Assembly (NCBI GenBank): GCA_043228905.1 | Contig: JBHGNT010000008.1 | Coordinates: 1,488,001 to 1,552,000, forward strand | Reading direction: 5' to 3' | DNA: 64,000 nucleotides | From: Azolla caroliniana | Taxonomy: Eukaryota > Polypodiophyta | The notes under the pieces: model-generated | Database searches by the model: none | The model's input: the letters and a program-made list of their open reading frames with translations, nothing else | Told to the model about the DNA's origin: nothing | Part shown: piece after piece, positions 56,681 to 64,000 of the stretch | Layout: each line of letters starts with the position of its first letter | How positions within the stretch are numbered: position 1 is the stretch's first letter | Position numbers and translations under genes: made by a program

Positions 56681-57862
56681 ATGGAGTCCGTGAGCAAACA
56701 AGAATACATGTGTGTTCTTTCTGAGCTTGACATGCTCATGAATAAATTTGTGACATTAGAGCATGGGAATCAAAGGCTACTTGGAGACCTACAACAAATG
56801 AGCACCGAAAAAGCTCAACAGTATGAAGAGTTAGCACAACGGGTTCATCAACTCAAGACGATTATATTGTCATTACGAGAACAAGTGTCGGGGGCTCAGA
56901 AATCCCCTAGAGAGCCAAAGATCAGCCTCCCCGCCAAGTTTGATGGTACAAGGTCTTTATTTTGAGGCTTTTTGAATCAAGTTCGTTTGGGTATTCAGCT
57001 ACATCCCAATCGGTATCCAACTAACGCTGCTTGTGTGGGATGTGGGAACTTTACTATGCGATACAACGTTAGCATGGTTCGCACCACTTCTCGAGAAGAA
57101 ATCACCATTGATGGAGGATTTCATGGCATTTGTTAAAGAGTTTCAAGCTAGTTTCGGAGACACCGACAACACTAGGACAACGATAAACAAGATTCGAAGG
57201 CTCTGACAAGGAGATCATCCCGCGTCGGCTTACGCAGCTGATTTCTGTCTCTTGGCATACGATATCCCTTGGGATGAGGCGGCCTTAATGGATCAATTCC
57301 GTCAAGGTTTGCGAAATGATGTCAAAGATCTTCTTCTTACTTTCCCTGAAGATCCGAAGTCGCTTATAGAAGCGATTAGTCAAGTCGTGCGATGTGATAA
57401 TCGCCTATTTGAGTGACGTTATGAGTGCCAACAAATGTTACGCCGCCAACCTGAACAGACTTACGCTTCCATAGTCGCAACACCGCCACAAGTCTCTAGA
57501 CCCATTACAATGGATGGCCCAACTCCAATGGAAATAGAGTCAACACAACGAAGTGGGTCGTTATCAGATGCTGAGAAGCAACGACGTCGAGCGCATCGCC
57601 TCTGCCTATATTGTGGCGATCTGACTAGGGGTCGAACCTAGAATCTTTGGTTTCGAAGACCAATGCTTTATCCATTGGTCCACGACATATAGCTGTAAAT
57701 TGTCCATATAAACCTAGGCGTCAAGTATACCAAGTAAGTGCCCATGAAAACCCTACATCGAGTTCCATTGTTACTACTAATAACATGAGTAAGCCTCATA
57801 GTCCATGCCATGAGAATAGATTCGATGTCTTGAGCCAATTAGAAAATGTGTTAAACGAGTAA
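56681..57862 (+). pseudogene. Decayed Ty3 gag with an antisense tRNA-Arg insertion
   Basis: ATG at 56681 and the first 90 residues match the young gag. A TGA at 56963, a frameshift near 57040 and further stops (57206, 57414) follow. The CCHC knuckle is split: CLYCG (57600-57617) is separated from HIAVNC (57686 on) by 59 bp that also shift the frame. The end (LENVLNE, TAA at 57860) and the GTTAAAC heptamer (57850-57856) are conserved. Confidence 0.9.
57612..57684 (-). pseudogene. tRNA-Arg(UCG)-derived insertion in the gag zinc knuckle
   Basis: Read on the minus strand, the inserted sequence contains a D-arm (ACCAATGGATAAAGC), a perfect 5-bp anticodon stem TTGGT/ACCAA around CTTCGAA (anticodon UCG), a perfect 5-bp T-stem CTAGG/CCTAG around TTCGACC, and the 3' acceptor strand TCAGATC, followed by G and CCA. 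The 5' acceptor strand is missing and replaced by gag sequence. The net gain relative to the intact gag is 59 bp (57618-57676). It cannot fold a full acceptor stem, so it is not a working tRNA. Confidence 0.8.
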
Positions 57863-59124
57863 GTCTGGCCAAAATAGGAGCCATTTGGCTGGACCATCCT
57901 AGCTATGTAGAGTTAGTTCCTAATCATGGTTCCATTTCATCAAATCAAGTGAGTAGAGTTTTTTTAGCACAAGTCGAGCTTACCACATCTACATGTCATC
58001 GAGTCCTAGCCTCTGCCCTCCTAGATTCTGGAGCCAACTCTTGTTTCATTGATTGTGAATTTGCCTTGTCACAAAACATCCTCTTGAATAAGCTTCCCAG
58101 CCCAGTAGCCGTAGGAGTCATTGATGGACGTACCATAGCATCAAGAGATATAGTCGAGGAGTCCGAGCCAATTAGGATAGTCCTTGGTGATTTGGCAAGC
58201 ATAGTCTCTTTCAACATTATTCGTAGTCCGGAACACCCAATAGTTCTAGGTGTCCCTTGGTTTGAACTCCATAACTCGAAGATTGATTGGATGAAAAGAA
58301 CAATTGAGGAGACTCGGGAAAAAAGCCCAAATCCCGCATCCCTCTCTCCTACATGAGATAATAGATCCCCGGATTTATCGACCATCTCTTTATGATAGTT
58401 GCGGGAGGAAGGGGGAAACGAGGTATTGTTCGTCTTCGCAATAGTAGAAACTCCATCATCCACTTCACGTGAAGCGGACATTAGACTACCAGAGAAATAC
58501 AAGGAGTTCTCAGATGTCTTTGATAAGGTGAAGGCCAATACATTGCCGGAGCATCGGCCATATGACTGCCCTATTGACATACAACCAGGGAAAGAACCTC
58601 CATGGGGCCCAATTTATAATCTCTCCCATGTAGAACTAGAGACTTTGCGGGAATATATTGATGAGAATCTGGCAAACGGATTCATTCGGCATTCTAGATC
58701 CCCTGTTGGTGCACCTATCTTCTTCGTTAAGAAGAAGAATGGGACTCTTCGGTTGGCCGTGGATTATCGAGGGCTAAACAAAGTGACTATCCGGAATAGA
58801 TATGCTCTACTGTTAATCTCGAATCTTTTGGAACGTCTCAATGGTGCAAAATATTTCACGAAGTTGGACCTTCGTGGAGCATATAATCTAGATCGGATTC
58901 GCCCAGGGGATGAATGGAAGACAACTTTTCGCACTCACTATGGACATTTTGAGTATACTGTGATGCCATTCGGTCTCACGAATGCACCTGCTATTTTCCA
59001 ACATATGGCGAACGATATTTTTCGAGATTTTCTTAATATCTCCACTATAGTTTACCTAGATGATATTTTAATCTACTCGAAGACCCAACAGGAGCATGAC
59101 AAACATGTTCATCAGGTATTGCGT
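57863..59124 (+). pseudogene. Decayed, truncated Ty3 pol (protease and part of reverse transcriptase)
   Basis: Protease LLDSGANSCF is near 58018-58050. A stop occurs at 58354 and a short degenerate link follows. Reverse transcriptase runs from about 58500 (EHRPYDCPID) through YLDDILIYS (about 59050) to KTQQEHDKHV, where similarity to the young element ends at about 59124. Confidence 0.88.
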
Positions 59125-59560
59125 TGTCGTGAAAATCCGTCACTATGTGCGGATCGTGAGACGGAACTGTGGGGGTTATGGACTGGAAGGAATTAGTACA
59201 CACATGCACAACACAAGCAAGATTCACATATAAGACAAGTAGATGAGAGGAAACATTTGTTTATCGCAAAAGAAATTGATCAGATTCTTTATAAACTTAG
59301 AATCATGTTACAATGGATTGTATATGAAAATGAGAGAAAAATCTTTTAAAGAAAGGAGCCAACATCCATATAAGGAGTGGTCCAATATGAATATGAGAGA
59401 TATTTTTTTTGACAAGAAAGATTGAGCAAGCCAAGCAAGCCAAAACCAGGAGTTTGATATCAATATGAGAGATAATTTGTTTTTGGAATCGGAGAGAGAA
59501 GAAGAAAGAAAGAAAAAAGTAGAGGGAAAAAATGGAACAAGTCGAGTTACCGGATGTGTG
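59125..59560. other. Unassigned stretch, possible LTR start of the right-edge Ty3 element
   Basis: It begins TGTCGTGAA at the exact point where the previous element stops. It is AT- and purine-rich, without a recognisable primer site or gag. It is too short to hold a normal LTR plus gag, so the right-edge element probably lacks part of its 5' end. Confidence 0.35.
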
Positions 59561-62500
59561 ACGAGTTACCGGATGGTCGGATCCAATCGACGATAACACG
59601 AGATTTGTAGAGGTTGTGTGTGACAACTATGAAGCTCTTGTCGAAGAGAAGAGGAAAAGAACCGGTGAAGAAGATGACACATCAAAGCGTCACAATACGA
59701 AGGACAAGCCCAACCTACGCCACGAAAAGAGATAGGAGAAACAAGCATGAAGCCCGGTGGATTGAGCCAACCTTCTCGGATGGAAGTCAATGAATCTGTG
59801 AAGAAAGGAAAAGAACAAGCGGCGCCGACTTACAAGCTAAGGTCGGACATAGAACAAACAACCGACTTGCGGAAAGTCCTTGAGGAGAAGGTTTTAGACA
59901 GTCATGTCGACCTTACTTTGAGAGAGCTACTTGGGATCGCTAAGAAGCAGTTCCACGATACTATTGTGGACTTGATTAAGCGGAAGCGGCAACAAGCGGA
60001 TGAAGAGGAGGTGAAAACAAGTGCCATAACTATGGAAAGATCAAAAGAGGAGAAAGAAGAAGAAGTGATGGCGGATAGCCATTACTCTCGGCCTCATTAG
60101 GCAAGAGTGACAACGGAGACACCAGTGAAGATCAAGGAGAAGAAAGAGACCGTGGTAGCTTTGATTGACCATGGTTCGGAGATTAACCTCATGTCGACCG
60201 AGTTCTACAAAAAGGGAAGATGGCCAATTAATTCAAAACACGGATGGAAGATTCGAGCGGCAACGAAGGCCACGGAAGACTTGTACGGAGCTTGCCCCAA
60301 TGTTAAAGTCACGATTGGAGATGTGGAGATGGATCAACACTTCTTTGTGCAAGACTCGGCTTCACATCCTATCATCCTAGGACAACCTTATATCACATTG
60401 TCCCAGATGGAGACCAAGGTGTTCGATAATGGAGTAGCTTTTGCGTGAGTCAAGAGCCTTGACAACCAAAGATCTGTTCAATTCCTCACGGTGCGAGCCA
60501 ATCACGAAAGGAACCGAGATAGGCTTGGAGGCCAATCTTCGGATTTTTAGAATGGACTATTGAAGCATGGGGCACAAATAGTCTGAGCAATCATAAGTCC
60601 CCACAAGGAAGTAAAGCGTGTGGATTGCAAGGAGAAGTAACATGTGTCACACCTAGTGGCGCGTGTAAACTAACACTACTCAACAAGAAGAACAAGCGTC
60701 GGATACAAGACTTCGAGAAGGCGTTGAAAGAAGAAAGCATAATAGGAGAAGAAGAATTCGTAACTCACATATTCTAGAGGAAGCCTCATTTAACGACAAC
60801 ATCGGCAAAATTGAGGAAGTCGTGGACTTGAGCTATCCTCACGATCAACACGAGATTTCGATTACCTCTATCAACATGTACGCTATCATCGATGAATATC
60901 ATCGAGGCATCTTGATGGAGGAAGTTGAAGTCAACACAAAATATAAAACGGTGGACAGAAAGATCAAGCCAGTTGCGGTTCCGCTACCGGAAGATCGCTG
61001 GCAAAAGATGAAGGAAGTTTCTAATGATCCAAGCTTAAGGGATCCAAAGGCAATAGGTCATGTCTTCACTAAAGAGACAAAAGGGAAGCTACGAGTTGGA
61101 AAGGAGGATTTGCTCATCCCTGAAGAGGAGCGAATGTTCTGCGGAATGCTTGAGAGACATGGGAAAGCCTTCGCTTTCTCCCCACAAGAGATTGGATGTG
61201 CTGACCTGAAGATGATAGAGCTGGTGGTGATATTTACGGTGCCGCATGTACCTTGGAACCTCAAGCCGATACCGGTTCCAAGGGCTCACATTCTGAAGTT
61301 GATTGAGCTTCTAAAGGAAAAGGTTAGGATGGGAATTCTTGAGCCATCCAATGCTTCCTACTCCAATAGATGGTTTACGGTGCCGAAGAAGAACGGCCCC
61401 TTACGCTTTATTCAAGATCTCCAACCCATCAACAAGGTGACAATTCGAAATGCCAAAATTGGTCCAAGCGTGGATGAATTTGCCGAAGCCTTCGCGGGAA
61501 GATCGATATTCCATTGGTGATCTCTACTCGGGCTATGATCAGTTTCAATTGGCCATTGATAGTAGAGACATAACGACAATGACAATGCCAATTGGGTTGG
61601 TAAGGATGTGCACCTTACCCCAAGGTGCGACAAATTCCGTAGCCCACATGGTGAATGCCATGAATAAAGCTTTGAGGGATTGCATCCTTGATATCACAAT
61701 ACCCTTCTTAGATGACATTCCAATCAAAGGATGCCTGGTGGAAGAGAAAGATGAATCGAAGGATGAAGATGGTTGTCAAAGATTCGTCATCGATCATATA
61801 AAGGATAGCAAGAAGGTGTTGCAAAAGCTTGAGGATGCAAATCTCATGTTTTCGAGAGAGAAGTCTACATTCAGTCAACCAGAAATATTGGTAATAGGAC
61901 ACTTATGTGGGTCTTATGGCTGGAAGCCATCTACATCCAAGGTGAACACTATTCAAGAGATGAAAGAAGAATGTGTGTCTCAAACAGAGGTGCGAAGATT
62001 CTTGGGAGCATGTGCATTCTATCACATATGGATTCCACACTATGCTCATGTCGTTGAACCATTGTATGGATTACTAAAGAAAAGGAAGAAGTTCGAATGG
62101 GAAGATGAGCATACCTATGCGGTTCAAAAGCTAAAGAAACTATTATTGGAAGCTCTGGCACTACGAAAAGCCGACTACACCAAAGGTGCCCTGATATATG
62201 TGACAGTGCAAACAAACCCAACCGGAATTGGATGGGTGATAAACCAAGAAGACAAAGAAAAGAATCAGTATGCAATCCAATTCGGTGCAAAGGTGTTGAC
62301 CGAAAGACAAAGAAAGTATGCCCAAGTAAAGAGAGAGCTATGGTAGTATCTGCGGTTAAAACTGATCATGACTACCTTATTGGAATAGAGGTCATAATCG
62401 AATCTTATTGTCTACCTATTCTCGGAATGATATCCGGTTGTGCTACACCAGATATTGCTATGCTGCGATGGATTGCCTATATCAAGTCCCTCAACTCCAA

Positions 62501-63997
62501 GATTCGACATATAAATGGAAAGCATAATGTGGTGGCCGATATGTTGTCAAGGGAAAGGTATGAGGGTGAAGAAGATTTGCACTACAATGAAGAGGATGTT
62601 GGCCTAAACTTCTTTACGGTTTTTTGTGCTTGGGTGCTAGCAGTGTTTAAAGTAGAAGATTATGAGGGAGAGTTCATCGAAATTGGCAAGTACTTAAGCT
62701 CTCTTACAAAGGATGCATCATGGTCAAAGGAAGACTTCAACCAAATTAGGAAGAAAGCCTACAAGTTCTTCCTCAAAGAAGGACATCTATGGAAGTTTCC
62801 AAAGAAGAAGAATGGAACTCCACTTCGAGTGGTGTGCAAGAAACAAGATCAACAAACACTAATTGCTGAATTTCATGATAGTGTGTGGGCAGGTCATCGA
62901 GGTATATGGGCAACTTTTGCAAAGCTCAAGGAGAAGTATTGGTGGTCGGGTGTTTACAAAGGATGTAGCAAGCTATGTTGAAACATGTGAGCAATGCCAA
63001 TTATACTCGAATATTCAACATAGGGATGAACTTCATCCAATATATCCATTATCAATGCATTATAAGTGGTTGGTAGACATAGTGGTTATGCCGATGGGAT
63101 TGGGGCAAATGAAGTATCTCGTGCTAGCAAGAGAGGATCTCACCAACCAAGTAGAAGGACGGGCACTAAGGAATAAAACAACTTCGGCGGTTTGTAAGTT
63201 TCTCCTTGAAGATGTTATTTGTCAATACGGATGTGTCGGCAAAATAGTAGTAAATAGGGGAGAGTTAGATGCAAATGAAGCTAAAGAGTTCTTTTCAAGA
63301 ATAGGCATCAAACTATCGCCCACCATGGCATACAACCCGGACGCAAATGGGAAGGTGGAACGAGGACATAGTCTGATTGTGAAAGCTCTAGCAAAGGTTT
63401 GCGACGACAAGATGGGGAATTGGCCACGATTACTACCTTATGCATTGTGGGCTGATAGAACTACACATAGCACGACTACAAGATATATGCCGACCGAACT
63501 CATATTAGGGCCAAAACCAATAATGCCTATCGAGCAAAGTATTTTTTTCGTGGAAATCTTTGCAATGGCAAGATGAAATGAGTCGAGAAGATTTGCTAGC
63601 TATAAGGATTCAACAATCAGAACAGAGGCCTGAGGATGTCGAGTTGGCAGTAGAACGGTTGCGCCAGGCTCGATTGAAGAACAAGGAGAATTTTGATAAA
63701 AAGCATCGTCTTTGACAAAGAAAAATTGAAGAAGGAGATTGGTTTCTTGTCTATAATAGTAGTCTCAATAATCAATATAGCACTGCTTGAAATTTTGCAA
63801 AACAATGGTTTGGCCCGTATACAGTTGAGAAAATTGGAAACAATGCAACCTATTTTGTAGTGGAGTTAGATGGAACTCGACTTACCTTGCCAATTGCAGG
63901 AAAGAGGATGAAGATCTTTAAGAGAAGAGAGGCCCCAAATCTTGAGATCGAAGCTCTAGATGATGTAGCCTCGAACATCGAGGTTGAAAAAGAGTAA
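59561..63997 (+). pseudogene. Ty3/gypsy element of the left-edge lineage: gag tail, protease and pol, broken
   Basis: A charged gag-tail region (59591-60100, with TVDL-type helical segment) leads to a retropepsin-like protease (IDHGSEINLMS, about 60160-60200, where the usual DTG/DSG is DHG). After a non-coding gap, reverse transcriptase runs from about 60.95 to 61.9 kb: PKKNGPLRFIQDLQPIN, then SGYDQF, and FLDDIPIKG as the catalytic turn instead of YxDD. RNase H and integrase follow (zinc cysteines TCEQCQ near 62980; DIVVMPMG; NPDANGKVERGH). The second catalytic acid of the integrase reads Asn (VVNRGEL). Frames shift near 61.5, 62.3 and 62.95 kb, with stops near 60098, 60446, 63713 and 63788. 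The tail repeats the motifs at 2-301. Confidence 0.85.
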
Positions 63998-64000
63998 TTA

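Larger units (their letters stand above)
56078..59124 (+). mobile_element. Second member of the heat-shock-element Ty3 family, 3'-truncated
   Basis: The LTR at 56078-56595 starts TGTCATGA and ends TTGACA. It is followed by GTTTGAACC, as in the young member. Gag, the gag-pol junction and pol as far as the reverse transcriptase finger/palm region are present. At about 59125 the frame stops matching and a new sequence begins with TGTCGTGAA, the same nine bases that open the LTR at 342, so this copy was probably cut by another insertion. Confidence 0.88.

Noticed and set aside
57435-57641. The two halves of gag read as separate small genes
   Set aside because: They are one gag split by the tRNA-derived insertion and the resulting frameshift.
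57612-57684. Functional tRNA-Arg gene
   Set aside because: The 5' acceptor strand is replaced by gag sequence, so the acceptor stem cannot form.
59125-59560. Complete LTR of the right-edge Ty3 element
   Set aside because: Only the first nine bases match the other LTR of this lineage, and no end or primer site is visible; kept as an unassigned stretch.

Overview
The window looks like nuclear DNA of a flowering plant. It has AT-rich intergenic sequence, two intron-aware or plant-type host genes, plant-style promoters (TATA boxes, telo-box, G-boxes) and a dense load of Ty3/gypsy and Ty1/copia LTR retrotransposons whose tRNA primer sites are mostly initiator-Met type. I cannot name the species from sequence alone. 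There is no bacterial operon structure, no CRISPR array and no rRNA.

Layout. 1-341 is the 3' end of a Ty3 pol, followed by its LTR from 342. 1300-9400 is AT-rich and nearly gene-free, with microsatellites and one plausible lone first exon (3252-3458). 9431-11611 is a spliced hAT-type transposase. 13235-20232 is a complete chromovirus-type Ty3 element, aged mainly by stop codons. It sits inside one copy of a duplicated segment just upstream of an intronless DEAH-box splicing helicase gene (PRP2/DHX16 type, 21066-24302), whose 3' end is partly triplicated downstream. 24700-29250 is intergenic with diverged repeats and a tRNA-Gly relic. 29263-31230 (minus strand) is a complete five-exon short-chain dehydrogenase of the plant tropinone-reductase-like group, with a second, alternative first exon at 31826-31914.

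From about 33165 to the right end the window is a Russian-doll retrotransposon nest. A decayed Ty3 fragment (33165-34239 and 39985-40776) holds a Copia-B element (34240-39984, target duplication AAAAT). Against it lies an old Copia-A copy (40777-41518 and 52512-56077). This is split by a very young Ty3 element (41519-52511, target duplication TATAA, LTRs differing at 2 of 549 positions), whose gag is in turn split by a very young Copia-A copy (42819-47871, target duplication CTTTC). The old Copia-A copy is cut off at 56078 by a second, decayed member of the same Ty3 family (56078-59124), which is itself cut at about 59125. Beyond that lies another Ty3 element (to 64000) of the same pol type as the fragment at the left edge.

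Most notable observations: (1) the LTRs of the young Ty3 family carry arrays of heat-shock elements immediately upstream of the TATA box; (2) a 59-bp antisense tRNA-Arg(UCG) piece sits inside the gag zinc knuckle of the second family member, with junctions that fit template switching onto a tRNA 3' CCA end; (3) the young Copia-A copy has a 5'-truncated left LTR although its target duplication is perfect; (4) the Ty3 family joins gag to pol through a conserved GTTAAAC site in a -1 overlap; (5) the chromovirus has a 56-bp hairpin array in its leader and nine in-frame stops without a frameshift; (6) the dehydrogenase gene has two parallel first exons. All counts were made by eye.
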